Positions 34,847 to 46,875 of a DNA stretch of 64,000 nt are shown here, piece by piece. Position numbers and translations under genes: made by a program. The notes under the pieces were generated by a model. The model ran no database searches and was not told the DNA's origin. It was given only the letters and a program-made list of their open reading frames with translations. Each line of letters starts with the position of its first letter. Position 1 is the stretch's first letter. Origin of the DNA: Pipra filicauda (lineage: Eukaryota > Chordata > Aves > Passeriformes > Pipridae); the NCBI RefSeq assembly GCF_003945595.2, contig NW_024104349.1, positions 558,001 to 622,000 on the forward strand, given 5' to 3'.

Positions 34847-36880
34847 GTGGTGATCCCACTGTGGAAGTGGTGGTGGTACGTGACAGAAAGAAATGAATTA
34901 TTCTAGATTCACATTCCTCACCCTGGTCCATGTTCTGTAGTGGTCATATTCCAGGTCTCTTTAAGCAGTTAAGGCAGGAAAAATGGAGTGGTTGCAGCCC
35001 CATCCTGAGATAAACCACTATCAGAACTCTGCAGCTCAGCTAAAGGAAGGCATCCAAAAAAACATTTGCCAGCTGAGCAGGGCAGGGATTGTGTGTAAAA
35101 GGAGCCTCAGCAGTGGGTAAGCCCGGCAGCCCTGGCAGCACCAGCCTGTTTGTGCTAATGATGACAGCTGCACAGAACTGGGAAAGTTTGGAACTTTGAG
35201 TGTTTCCAACTCATCTAGTTGCCCTTTTCGGGAGTGCTGTCCAACTGGAATGGCCCGAGGCCTTGTCTCACCCCTCCCTGGAAATGGAAAGGCAGCTGGT
35301 ATAGTCCACACTGCACCAACGGCCTGTAAAAATTTATGTTATCCAGCTGGCCAGGAACAGGAGGAGTTTCTAGTGCTAGAACCATGCTCGGGGACTGGTG
35401 CACTTCCCCAGTGCCTGTGGAGTGAAGGGAAGATGGGTCTCAGCCTCAGGACTCCACTCCTGCTCGTGGGTCCCATGCCTGCGGACCCCTTGTCGTGCAA
35501 GCATTCCCAGACAGATCAGGGAACAAAGGGTCAGACTTCCTTAGATTACTCACATGAACCAAACAAGTGGGATTTGGCCTGAATACAGGAATCAGTCAGT
35601 TATCCACTGCTAAAATATAGTGGATAATTGAAGATGAAAGGCAGCTGTAAACAAACAGCAGACCAGAATATTACACTCTGCAGCAGCACTAGGGCTGAGC
35701 AGCGCATGGAAAAGTACATTCCTATCCATATGAAATGGCAGGATAAACTTGGATAAACAGGACGTCATTATCAAATTATGGGTCAGATAAAGTGTCCTCT
35801 GCCACACAGACGAGAGTGAATGTTGTCACCCACAGAGCAGGCGATGCCAGGAACTGGCCCCTCCTGCCTGGACACAGAGGTAGAGACGAAAGTCAGGGAG
35901 GAAGGGAAAGGGGAAAGAGCTGTGAAGAGTGAGGTTTGCTGCTCCTGCTGCTGGGGGAGAAGGAGGGGACAGCAAGATTGCTGCTGCTGCTGGGAAAGGC
36001 CACCTCCTCCAAGCACCCCAAACTTCTTCACCAAAGCAGTAATAGAAGAAATGGCTTTCCCAAGGTCTGACATGCACTGAGCAGGTGGCAAGGGCAAGAG
36101 GTCTGCCAGCTCCAAAACACCTTTGCCTACAACTGCAATCTGCCCTGGTCCAATTCAGTTTTCAGATGAAATGATTGAATATGCCAAGGAACACATCCTG
36201 CCCTTGGTTCTTCATTTCAGCAACAGAGAGCCAGAGCCACCTCTCCATTTGCCCACTCCCACAGTGGATGCCTGAAATACCTCCTGACACCCCATGATGA
36301 CATCCTTGTGCTGTCCCATGGCACAGAGCATCTGCTAAAATCCACCATCCTGCCACATGTGCAGGATCTCCCAGCTGGGCAGCTCCAAAGACCAGCCCTG
36401 TCAGGTCCTGCACAGCCCTGGCTACAGCCCAGCTGATCCCAACAGGAAAAGAGAAGTGTCAGTCTCACTTACTGCGAATGACACAGCCACAGGGTGAGAC
36501 TGAGCTTTGGCTCAAAGCCTTCAGTGTGGTCATTCCTGCACCACCCCCAAGGAACTGGGAGAATAAAGTATCACCCCTTCCCTGCTCAGCACCTGTTGCA
36601 GAGTGGGGGGACACACAGCAGTCCTATGGCCAGAACATCTTGCTTTCCCCCCATTCCAGCTCAGCTCCGCTGGCTGGTAAAGTGTGGGAGAAATGACAAT
36701 AGCCTGGGTTTCTTCCTGACCTTCTTCACCACTTCCCTGCCCATCTCTGCACCATCTCTCCTGCCCCTCATGCCTGGGGGAAGTGGGGAACCAGAGGCTC
36801 CCATGCTGGGTGGGAACCTTGCACATCCCCGTGCAGCTGCGCTATGGCTGGTCCAGTCGAGCACATACTACAGAGATGAT
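34847..36880. other. Single-copy non-coding DNA with CTG/CAG-rich patch
   Basis: No supported gene. A short CTG-rich patch at 35937-35996 (GCTGCTCCTGCTGCTGG, then GATTGCTGCTGCTGCTGGG) gives Gln/Leu/Cys-rich frames on either strand. These are composition effects rather than proteins. Confidence 0.5.
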
Positions 36881-37120
36881 TCAGGCCCAGTAAACTCACC
36901 ACAATCTGTGACTTTTCCTTTTTTAAACACGATCATTCCGTTTCCAAGAACAGGCCAATAGCTTTTATAAGCCCTACAAATATTCACCTTTAAAAATATG
37001 CTCCTTCTTTCTGGAGAAATTACTTTTATGTCTATTTTTAAAGTACAAAGGAGTTGTGGTTCTCCGTGCGGTTTTACAGTTTATGGTCCCACACATTTTG
37101 CAAACTGTAAAATACGGATG
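36881..37120. promoter_or_regulatory. Candidate conserved non-coding element with a hairpin
   Basis: Unique AT-rich sequence with TTTAAACACGATCATTCCG near 36920, TTTTATAAGCCC near 36962 and TCCGTGCGGTTTTACAG near 37063. An 11-bp perfect inverted repeat (37072-37082 with 37102-37112) lies at its right end. No coding frame or repeat match is visible. Confidence 0.35.
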
Positions 37121-37702
37121 TTTCCCTAGTGGAAAAATTTCACTATAAAAAATTCATGGAGTTTCCTGTTTTCACATGGGGCTTCAGTATTTTCTCTTTA
37201 CAAAAAAAAAAATCACCCCTGTGGAAGAATCTGGTAGAGCTTAATGGCAAAGGAGCAGCTACAGATGTGGGAAGTGTCCAACAAAATGCAGCGGGAAATG
37301 ATAACCTCTGTTAAGAAAGTCATGGAGTAATTCAGAAGTCCCTATTACTGTTTTCATTGACTGATTTGTACCTTCCTATAGCAGGTTATTTTTCACTAAA
37401 AATTGACTGGGTTCAACCTTGTTAAATCATATTTTCCACTGAGGTGGAACAGGGTAACAGCACAGAGCAGAGCTCACAGCCCAGGAGGGCTTTGGGACAC
37501 CCCAGGGACAGAGGGATCACCCTGAAGGCAGCTCTGTGCCAGGATCCTGGTGTGTGCAGGATCTATGACAGTGACTTCACAGAGTGGGGCTGACAAGAGG
37601 GACCAGGACAGTCCTGGGAAAAGGATCAGCAGGACACTAAGCATAAGGAGGGCATTGCACCCACTCCACATGCTGCATAGGGTTATAGCAGAGGGACTGA
37701 AA

Positions 37703-37980
37703 CATCACAGAGTGATTTGGGTTGGAAGGGACCTTAAAGACCATCTTGTTCCAACCCCTGCCACGGGCAGGGACACCTTCCACTAGCCCAAGTTGCTCCA
37801 AGCCCCATCCAAACTGGCCTCAAAAACTTCCAGGGATGGGGCAGCCACAGCTTCTCTGGACAACCTGTGCCAGGGCCTCACCACCCTCCCAGGGAAGGAT
37901 TCCTTCCCTATATCCCATCTAACCCTGCCCTCTGGCAGTGGGAAGCCATTCCCCCTTGTCCTGTCACTATCTTACCCCTT
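37703..37980 (-). mobile_element. CR1 non-LTR retrotransposon tail, avian type
   Basis: Reversed blocks in order: ATTTGGGTTGGAAGGGACC, CACGGGCAGGGACACC, CCAGGGATGGGGCAGCCACA, CCTCACCACCCTCCCAGGG. Then TCTGGCAGTGGGAAGCCATT, which is the reverse of the ORF2-end block also found at 3021-3590. The octamer end is degraded (ATCACAGAGTG). Confidence 0.95.
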
Positions 37981-40900
37981 CCTCAGGAAACCTCCACAAG
38001 TTAATACTGGCTGGAGGAGCCTCTGAGGGGCAAAGGAAAAAAAGTATGCCACAGGAGAGTAACCAAGGACCTGAGGTCTCCTAGGATGTCTGGGTGGCTG
38101 ATGCAACTTGGATACCACTCATTACTCAGGGCTTAAAGTGCTTAAAGGCAAACCCTCTCTCTCCTCAGCTTCTCCTTTCTATCCCTCACACCTCACTTGT
38201 GTACAAGAGTGACAGTGTGACTTGTGGCAGCAGCAGGATGTCCCTCCATACACACCCTGTAGGGGAGCACTTGGTGTCAGATGAGGACTGATCCAACAGC
38301 CCTGAGAGAGAGGAACACTGATACAGCCTGGGGTGAGAACTGGCTTCCTCCCTTCCTCCTGGAAAGCAGGATCCTGGATTACAGCAATGACAGCAGCAAG
38401 AATAATACCCAGCCTGTGTGTTCAAAGGCCTGCCCATTATTTTTCTGGCTGTACAAATGGGCCTGTTGACAAATATTACAGCTCAACACAGACTCTGCTT
38501 CCCCTGTATCAGTAAATCACCACGGCTGCAGCAAAGCTACGAGTATTTGTCTCACAATACTTTACATACAGTCACGATCTGAGCCCTCACAGCTGCCTTT
38601 TTCACTCTATTTATTGGGATTTCAGCAATACCTGGACAAAATTACAGCCTTGCTTATCACATACTTACCACATGCTGTTGTCACATAATGCTTATCACGT
38701 AACACTGTTGGTATTTTCAGTGTAGCTCAGAGGCAAAGCCCACCAGCTGCATAACAAATCTTTTCTAGGACTTTTGGCACCTGGAACAATGTCTTCAAAC
38801 CTCTACAAGACCTTGTGAAAGGGATTCTTTTGTCACAGAAAGAACAGGTTTTTTGGCCTGTCACCTCTGTCACCCCAGATGAATTTGCCAAATCAGAAAA
38901 TCCAGTGCTGTCAGTGGAGATCTTCCCAGTTCAGTTCAAGACTTTCAATCTAGAATCAGTTGCTGGAACCTGCAGACAACATGAGGCTGCCTGCAGTGCC
39001 CCAAGGGACCTGGGAGCCACGCTGAAATATCTTCCTTTGCTACAGAAAAGCCCTGGAAATTTAGGTAAGGGGACATAGAAGTCCAGAGATGTGTTACAGC
39101 CACACAGCCAGGCAGTGCAGAGCCATCAGTTGAGCAATTATTTCTTATTTTTTTAAAGTATTCCCTGCATTCCCTCTGCAATCCTCTCTTTTTCCACCCT
39201 GGCTCAAAGGCTGACCAGAGCTGGGCACAGGTTGCTCTGTATATCCACAGGCTGTCATGGCCAGGCCGAGCAGGACTGTGCTGCACGGGCTGGTGACAGA
39301 TTTCTCCACACCCAAGGTCTCTACGAGCTTTTCTCCTTGGGCTGAGAAACAGCACAGCTTCACATCCCAGAACTCAAACTCAGTTCACTTCCTACTCCCC
39401 CTCTATATTCCTTTTTTTTTTCTTTTTTTTTTTCCCTCTTTTTTCTTTTTTAACTGAATGGCCATAAACTTCACCAGCAGATTCCATACGGGTTATGTTA
39501 CACCACCACCTGACTCCAAATCAATTACAGTCCAAAGGGATAGAGTTGCAGAGAGTCTGTGAAGCCCAGCCCTGGGGTTTCCATGTGGGACAGAGAAACT
39601 ACAGTGCTAAGAACAGAGCCTGGAGATCCAGCTGAAAGAACTGAGTGATTTCACGATGAAAGCATGGGATGGGAGGCAGGAGAGCCAGGTCTGTGTGCCC
39701 CGCTCAGAATACATGAGATCGATCTCTTTATTTCATATCTCAGCATATGGCTCCTTGCACACCAGAGTCCCCCATTTTCAAGGCCTCTTAGTGCTATCAT
39801 AACCCGAATATTTCATTATAAAGGTGCAGAATGTTTTCTGGAAGCCTAAGACACTGTGAGGGTCTGAGATTCTGTTTCAGCACAGCACCAGAGATTTCCA
39901 CTGCAATTCTAAGAAATATGAGCACACTGATCAGTAAGAACTACCAGAATAAACCATTTTCTTCTCTGACATCCATCATTAGGAGGGAAATCACAGATGA
40001 TGAGAATGGAAGGGACCTAATTCACTAAGTTCTGTTTCCTGCTGTTACAAGCAACCTTGTGGGATAATCCCTTTCATAAGTCACACCTGTTTGTTTGTCA
40101 GGTGTATCTCACAAGGCTGAACTTCAGGTGTAACATAAGAAAGCAAACAGCACTTTCTCTGCAAGCAGTGCCTGTGAAGGCAGGTTGTGGATGCCACAGA
40201 TCTCAGGAATGAGGCCCTCCACCACTTACACCACCTGTGCTCCACACCAGTGAAACCACACAGAGCACAGAGGGCAAGTGGCTTTGTGCTTATACACAGG
40301 AAAGGCTGAGAACAAGGATTGCTCATCTCTCTTTCCTCCTGTCTTCCCGAGAGACACTGGAAAAGGGGTAGAAAATACAGTATTTCTTACAACCCTGGTA
40401 CACACAGTGTACAAGCACAGCACCGTGTTGGAATATCAAAGGTCACTTGTTTTCCACCGGTCTCAGCAGAAGCTGGAACATTCCTAACGAAAGGAAGTTC
40501 AGCTCCTTCCCACCCAGTCCTCTTCAGCTGCTTCAGCTTAAGGTTGAACTCACCAAATCCAGAAAAATCTCTGAGACTCACAGCTCTTTATCCTTCGCTT
40601 ATCTCACTGAATGGAGAAAAACAGCAATTACCAGGCACTGTTGTAAGAAAGAAATGGATACAGGGCCTGGTGAAACATCCCTGCGTGTCCCAGTGGGGCA
40701 CAGCCTGAAGTCTTGGCTCAGTTTTTAACTCAGCACAGCTTGGAAGGATATTAAAGAAGGGATAATGAAAGAAAGAAGCAAAGATTTCTGGATAAACCAG
40801 TGGAAGATGCTGTTGCTAAGCACCTGTTCAATAAGTTACATAAAGAAACATGACACACCACCCAAAAGCCTGAAGCCAAATTTCTCTCTGGCATAACCCT

Positions 40901-41100
40901 CCTAAATCAATCAAATTACACATGGAATGAACTTAGTCCAACACACCTCTGCTTAGCAGCCACTCAGGGTTTGCCCTGCCCAGTTTTAGCACTGTTCCTC
41001 CACAAGAGTTGGGATGTAGACCAGGGAGTTCATCGGAAAGTCAGCCTTTGTAGATTTGGAGTTATGGGCAGGGGAGGGGGGTTGCTGTTCCTCTCTTGCC
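37981..41100. other. Single-copy non-coding DNA with a pyrimidine tract
   Basis: No supported gene in about 3.1 kb. A T-rich tract with a few C lies at 39411-39452. The string GAATGGAAGGGACCTAATTC near 40006 faintly recalls an old CR1 tail but is not followed by matching blocks. Small frames show no known domain. Confidence 0.5.
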
Positions 41101-41928
41101 TAACCTGCCTTGAACTTCCCTGCTGCAGGAGCTCCCAGCTTAGCACATATTTTAGCGCCTTTCAGGGCATTCAAACCAACGTGGGCGCGGAAAGGGAAAA
41201 AAAAACCCTTCACTCGCCAGCTTTTGATACAACCTGGAAAACAAACAGCTTGGAAGAGTTCCTTTTTCCTCAGCAGTGAAAATCGTGGTAAAGCACCATC
41301 TTGATAGTTCCCAAAGAGATTCATTTACAAAGATCAGCATAGGGGAGGCTTGTTTGGTCTCCCGAGATGTATCTCATCCTCTGACAATTCACTGAGACCT
41401 TTGCTGTATCTCGCTATATGTGTATAATTATCTGCTCTGATACCTGAGCTTCTATGCAATGGTCTTACTCCAAGTAATCCAAACTATCCCCAAGGCATGG
41501 CACACACAGAATGGTCAGGGGAGAGAGGGGAGGAGGGGCAGCGGACTTCCCTCGTTTGCCGCTGGAAATCGGCATTTTAGGGCCTTGTAGTCATTTCCTT
41601 GCTAGTGTGAGGAAACTTTTTGTACATTTATATAAAATAGGAGGCCAGAAGTGCACACCCCCATCTTACTTCCTAATATATTATGTTCTCCCCTGCCGAG
41701 TCCTGGGACTTAGTCTGGATTTGGTAACTGAAGTAATATAAATGTTAGCTAAGAAGTATTCCAGCAATATGGTTCCAATTTAACCTTGTTTTGAAGTCTA
41801 AAGAACTAATATGTCTCAGAGATTCTTCACTGGATGTTTAGCTCTAATGTAATTTGTGCAGGAGTGCACACTGCTCTCTAGAAGCCCTTCTGTGACGCTC
41901 CAGAAAACAGGTTCCTTCCCAAGCAGGA
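41101..41928. promoter_or_regulatory. Candidate conserved non-coding element, left part
   Basis: Unique sequence with retained CpGs (CGTGGGCGCGG near 41180, CTCGCTATATG near 41410, CGCTGGAAATCGGC near 41560) and AT-rich spacers. It continues past the inserted CR1 at 41929-42070. Texture only. Confidence 0.35.
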
Positions 41929-42070
41929 TAGAATCACAGAATCATGGAATGGTTTGGGTTAGAAGGGATCTTCAAGACCATCTAATTCCAACCCCCCCCG
42001 GGGTTGGGAGTCTTCCACTAGACCAGGTTGTTCAGAGTCCTAGAGGATGCAGAGCAACCACAAGCTCTCT
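41929..42070 (-). mobile_element. Short CR1 3' tail fragment
   Basis: The segment starts ATAGAATCACAGAATCATGG, then GGTTTGGGTTAGAAGGGATC, a poly-C-shifted AACCCCCCCCGGGGTTGGGA, and CTTCCACTAGACCAGGTTG. It fades out near 42070. It lies between two unique stretches that look like one regulatory region. Confidence 0.9.
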
Positions 42071-43060
42071 CGCCTCTTGTGGATTTTGGGGATTAGCTTA
42101 GGGAATGTCGTCCTATTTGCCGGGCCTTGTGGATAAACGAAGGCTGCGCGTCGCCACTGGTTTCACTCCCCTTTTCCTCTTGTTTTTCGGGGGCAAAACA
42201 AGCCACCTCTGAAGGAAGCCATGCTCTGCAAGCTGTTTGCACTTTACTTCAATAACATGCTTCTTGCAACGCTGCCTTTATTTGTGTAGACATGCATTCT
42301 CAAGGTTTGCCTGCCCCCTTTTCCTCCCTCACACCCCTACGGAGCCCCTGCCTGAATCCAAGTAATGAGCTAACCCATGGAACTCATTGCCCTTTATCTT
42401 GCTGGGGAACGTGCACCTTTTGAACTGCCATCTGCAGATTGTGTTGATGCACTGACTTGTTAACTGTGCCATACTGTGAAGGAAATGGCATGATTTAGAT
42501 CAAGTGCTCTGGACGGCTGTTCATAAGAAACACTTGAGCCAAGCTGTTACTGCTCAGGATGTGCCCTGGGGAGAGGGGTTTCGTTTCGGGTCATGCTCTT
42601 GCCTTGTATGAGGGCAGGCGCAAAGTACTGAAATCACAGTCCTTCCCTGAAGCTGAGGGGAGGGGGGAGGAGAAACATTATGAAACCATAGAAGCGAAGC
42701 TGCCAAATTAACTTCTCACCCTTTCAATCACACTCCAGAGGATAAAAGCCTAACATTTCTGCCTCAGAAACAGGCTCAGTTTACACCAAACAAGTTATTT
42801 CTCTAATTTATCAGACTTGCCAGCTATCATTCTAATTATTGGAAACCTCAGAGTTTTTATGAAGTCAGATGTACGGCGTTATTTGCATGGTTGTAACGTA
42901 TCACCAGCTAAATAGGTCTTGGGAAAAGAAAGGCTTTTTGGAAAGGGATCTGCAGGTTTCCTCGCACAGTCAGGGGTTTAAGAACACTATCACTGGGAAA
43001 AAAAATGGTTCTGGATTTAATTTTCTTTAAAAAAAAAAAATGCTACTTCCAACATAATGT
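42071..43060. promoter_or_regulatory. Candidate conserved non-coding block
   Basis: The core at about 42820-42930 has CAGCTATCATTCTAATTATT, GATGTACGGCG and ATTTGCAT (42881-42888) directly before GGTTGTAACG, with CpGs retained in an AT-rich setting. The outer part has ordinary texture. No frame and no repeat. Confidence 0.45.
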
Positions 43061-43107
43061 AGCATAGCTCAACACGAGAGGAGGAGACTGTGACAGAAAG
43101 CTCATCA

Positions 43108-43150
43108 AAAGGCTCCCGTTGACTTTCACTGGCTTTGGATCAGCCCTTAG
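43108..43150. repeat. Ancient amniote repeat fragment
   Basis: AAAGGCTCCCGTTGACTTTC and CTGGCTTTGGATCAGCCCTT match the recalled reptile/bird repeat arm CTCCCATTGACTTCAATGGGCTTTGGATCAGGCCC with few changes. Same family group as 25843-25975 and 51328-51392. Confidence 0.55.
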
Positions 43151-43156
43151 TTCTTC

Positions 43157-44399
43157 ATCTTCCCTCGTACAGCAGCATAATCATGGAAACAACCTAACCT
43201 AACACCAGCAGCCAGGTCAGGCAGAGGAGGAGGCAGCCAGAGCCATGTAGACAGGCTGCTCGCCCAGCCGTTCCCAACACAAACACTGATTTGTCCATTC
43301 TATGTAAATGGATGATTAGAGTCATTCTCTAAGACAAATTTACTTTTCTGCACACTCTAAATCTGTTTAGTCACTTTAAAGGTGTCAATTATTGGAGCAT
43401 GCTAAGACTATGAATTTCTTAGTAATAGCTTTAATAACATTTTGAAATGAAAAGCAGATACCTTGAAGTTGGCTTACTTTGAAAAGACATATGAGCAGAT
43501 CTGGTTTTAATTTATGTCCTATTCTACATCTGGAATCCCTTATAATTAAAACTAAAAGCTGGACTACTACTTCCACCTGTCAAATGATGAAAAGATGAAT
43601 GCACTAATAGCTTACTAAATGGCCCAACATGATCGAGTTTACTTTCCCGTTCCATACAGTAAAAAAGGGGTTTGGACAGGGGGCTAAAGGTCTTTGGTCA
43701 TTACTAGTAACACACTTTCAGTGTTAACCTACCTACCCCAACTGGTGTCTTTTAGCACTGAGAGCTCTAAACTGCACTTTGCATTTTGATTAGATGTGTG
43801 TAACCAGCTCTGCTGCTCCAGCCTTTCAAGTGTTCCCGATCCACAGGTGGATTTTCTCCCCTATAACTGTTTTCAGCCACTCCGCGTTTTTCTTCCTCTC
43901 ATTTTATTCTCTCATTAACTACTTTAATCCATCAAGTTTTCCATGTGTATTTCTGAGGCACTCTCATCCCAAATGACAGCTTTGCCACTGATGTGAGCAG
44001 TTCAGGCCATGTGGCAACTTGGACTCTATTTTTACATCTTCTGCCATCCCTTTATGATCCCATCCCCTCCCATTCCTGTTGATCCACCTGTCTCATCTCA
44101 ATGCACTGTCTGGCTCAAGACAATTTCCCTGCAAACGTTTGTACAGAACCAAACAAAACTGGACCCTCAAAAGATAAGTAGGGCCTTGAGGTACAGACAC
44201 AATACAAATAAAATGGCAGCTGCTGGATTAACGCAATAAAAATATTTTCCTACAGAAATACTGAACAGTTTTTTCCCTAATGTGCTGATATATCTCCCAT
44301 GGGTATTTATAGATGCACAGACAGATTAGAAACATTTTAAGGGAACTCATGAGATTCCAGTTCTCCTGTGTGAGCCCACAACCTCAGGAGCACATCTGC
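43157..44399. other. Single-copy non-coding DNA
   Basis: No gene is seen. The texture is AT-rich and unremarkable; small frames only. Confidence 0.5.
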
Positions 44400-44803
44400 C
44401 ATGGAGTCAGGCTGGGAGAGCTGCAGATGTTCAGCCTGGAGAAGAGAAGGCTCCGAGGAGAACTTAGAGCCCCTTCCAGTGCCTAAAGGGGCTCCCAGAG
44501 AGCTGGAGAGGGACTTGGGGACAAGAGCCCAGAGTGACAGGACAAAGGGGAATGGCTTCCCACTGCCAGAGGACAGGGTTAGATGGGATATTGGGAAGAA
44601 ATTCTTGGCTGGGTAAGGCCCTGGCACAGGTTGCCCAGAGAAGCTGTGGCTGCCCCTGGATCCCTGGAAGTGTCCAAGGCCAGGTTGGATAGGGCTTGGA
44701 GCAACCTGGTCTAGTGGAAGGTGTCCCTGCCCATGGCAGGGGTTGGAACTTGATGATCTTTATAGTTCCTTCCAATCCGAATTATTCTAGGATTCTCTGA
44801 TTT
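44400..44803 (+). mobile_element. CR1 tail with ORF2 C-terminal remnant
   Basis: A plus-strand frame reads DRVRWDIGKKFLAG (about 44569-44610), the ORF2 segment of RLDIRKKF type, after GNGFPLPE. The element then runs through GGTTGCCCAGAGAAGCTGTG to TTTATAGTTCCTTCCAATCC and ends ATTATTCTAGGATTCTCTGA. It lies tail-to-tail with the minus-strand copy that starts 119 bp downstream. Confidence 0.95.
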
Positions 44804-44922
44804 TTTTGGCCCTTCAGAGCCATTCTTTCCAGCATAAGTTTGACCATTTATCTTTAAAGATGTTGAAAAAAACCCCCACACCCAAAAAACACCATAGGGG
44901 TGAATCCATTTGCAATGCTATA

Positions 44923-45232
44923 CCATGGAATCGTGGAATGGTTTGGGTTGGAAAGCACCTTAAAGACCATCTCATTCCAACCTCCTCCATGGGCAGGGGC
45001 ACCTTCCACTAGCCCAGGTTGCTCCAAGCCCCATTTAACCTGGCCTGGAACACTTCCTGGGATCCAGGGGCAGACACAGCTTCTCTGGGCAACCTGTTCA
45101 GGGCCTCACCACCCTCACAATAAGGAATTCCTTCCCAATGTCCCATCTAACCCTGCCTTCTGTCAGTTTGAAGACATTCCCTCTTGCACTGTCACTCCAC
45201 GCCCTTGTCAAAAGTCCCTCTTCAGCTCTCCT
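44923..45232 (-). mobile_element. CR1 tail with ORF2 C-terminal remnant
   Basis: It opens with CCATGGAATCGTGGAATGGT and carries all the reversed tail blocks. On the minus strand RVRWDIGKEFLIVRVVRP is still readable at about 45115-45170, and EGLLTRAWSD, the preceding ORF2 segment, lies near 45200-45230. It is inverted relative to the copy at 44400-44803. Confidence 0.95.
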
Positions 45233-45640
45233 GTGCATATCCATTTTTTTTTTAAATAAAAGTAGGACCAAAGGAGTTTGTTTCAAAAGGAAAACTTTGG
45301 TTCTGCCCTCATGGAATCCTTGGAGCAGCTAGCCAGCTGTGTGGGCCGGCTCTGAAGATTAATTGTCTCATTGCCTGCTCTTGTTTCCTCTGTTCGTAGC
45401 AATATGAAAATGTCCAACCTGGAAAACAGGATTTTACTCTGCTTTCTAAATAGCTTGGAATAATCCAAAAATGTGAAGGTGTCCAGCCTTGATAAAGCAG
45501 TCTAATTAACACTGTTGTTGGTATCCTCACAGCTATTGCTACTTCCAGTGAATAAACTCCCCCCCCCAGTAGTTCCCACAGTTCTGAATGCTGCTGAATA
45601 AATTATTTTCATACTGCTTGTGTTCCTCAAAGGAAAATTA

Positions 45641-45969
45641 AAGTCTTGTCTCCTGAGTCGCTAGACAGCTGCCCAAACGCCTCCTTGGCATGAAAATGCC
45701 AAGAGACAGGAATATTCCAGCAAAATGCTTTAGCTCAGACAGGGAGCTGTGGAAAAAGCTGTCCCAAATATTACAAATGCGCAGCACTCGGCCTCTTACG
45801 TCAATGCAAAGAGTAATGTTTCGGCTGCCCCAGCAAGTAGGAAATGATGCAGGTATTAAACATTATTACGAGAACAGAGACACATTAGTTACTGCTTATG
45901 CAGTGGGGCTGTGAATGGAGCTTTTTGTTGGGAAGGATTTTCATGGGGAAAGTTAATACACTTTGTCCA
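45641..45969. promoter_or_regulatory. Candidate conserved non-coding element with CRE-like site
   Basis: Repeat-free sequence with TTACGTCA at 45796-45803 (CREB/ATF-type core), GGAATATTCCAG near 45712 and ATTATTACGAG near 45863. A 74-codon frame spans it, but it looks incidental. Texture only. Confidence 0.4.
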
Positions 45970-46047
45970 GACCATGAGATGGTACAAATCAGAGTAGTCC
46001 CATCTAAATCAATGGATCAGTGTTGATTTACAGCAGCTGAGGATCAA
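45970..46047. repeat. Ancient palindromic amniote repeat remnant
   Basis: Left arm: ACCATGAGATGGTACAAATC. Right arm: GATTTACAGCAGCTGAGGAT. They are imperfect reverse complements around CATCTAAATCAATGGATC. The recalled reptile/bird consensus has GCTGGTGTAAATCAG...CCATTGACTTCAATGG...CTGATTTACACCAGCTGAGGAT. Palindromic, MITE-like layout. Family name not assigned. Confidence 0.6.
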
Positions 46048-46060
46048 CCCCCTCTTTCCT

Positions 46061-46875
46061 TGGCCTGCTGAGGATTGTATAACATGCACTGCCTAGAAAC
46101 ACCGATGACAAATTTGAAACTGCGTAGGGATACGCTGAACCAAAAGCCTGATTCAAACCCAAACTGGCTGCTCTCCTTCTAAATCACTGAGAGCTGCTGT
46201 CTTAAACATGACTGTCAAAGGAGCATTTTCAAACATGGATCAGGATCTGGTGGCTGCACCCTCCGGTCGGTGCCACGCACGCCGCATTCCACACAAACTC
46301 CAACCCGCTAGTGCCGATTCATAAATGATGTGTTGGTTTAATCTATTTTTCACAGGGGGTGTTTCAGAGCAGGAAAATTAGAAACAGGTAGAAGGGACTA
46401 TTATTACTGTCTCATAGTGTGCTCTTGTACATGAGGATTGGATTAAGATAACATCTGGTCCATATTTCTTGAACTATTTCCCTTTTATCACAAGAAAATC
46501 GGCAACCCATCTCACAACTGCTCCTAATTTAGATCTAAATATCACTGATGAAACATTGTACAACATGCTGTTATCTATTAAAATGATTTCCCTGAAGGAA
46601 CAGTGGATACTTTTATATTTTCCAGTGAAGCCAACCATATTCCCCCTTAGCACTAACTAGTTACCTTATAATCATATACTCAGATGGTAAAAGCAAAATC
46701 ATTTTGGAAAAAAACAAATGAGTCCCCACCAAACCTTCAGCTGGTGGGAGTCAATGCCTGTTCACTGATTTCGGGTCCGTTTACACCGCCCCCCTCGTGA
46801 TAATGGTTTTGGTTCACACATGGTCCAGACCTGCAAGGTGCTGAGGATCCTTGGTTTTAAGAGGAACTGGTTAAA
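46061..46875. other. Single-copy non-coding DNA
   Basis: No gene is seen. A short CpG-retaining patch lies at 46258-46320 (CTCCGGTCGG, CACGCACGCCGC). Otherwise AT-rich. Confidence 0.5.

Noticed and set aside
35937..35996. CTG/CAG repeat encoding a polyglutamine-like or Cys-rich protein
   Set aside because: Only four or five interrupted units, and the frames around it lack any domain; composition effect.
40000..40080. Possible old CR1 tail (GAATGGAAGGGACCTAATTC)
   Set aside because: The expected octamer end and following blocks are absent; similarity is limited to about 15 bases.
4097..42888. Three ATTTGCAT octamers (4097, 27704, 42881) as a shared POU code
   Set aside because: About one or two occurrences of any given 8-mer are expected by chance across both strands of 64 kb, so the recurrence itself is not evidence.
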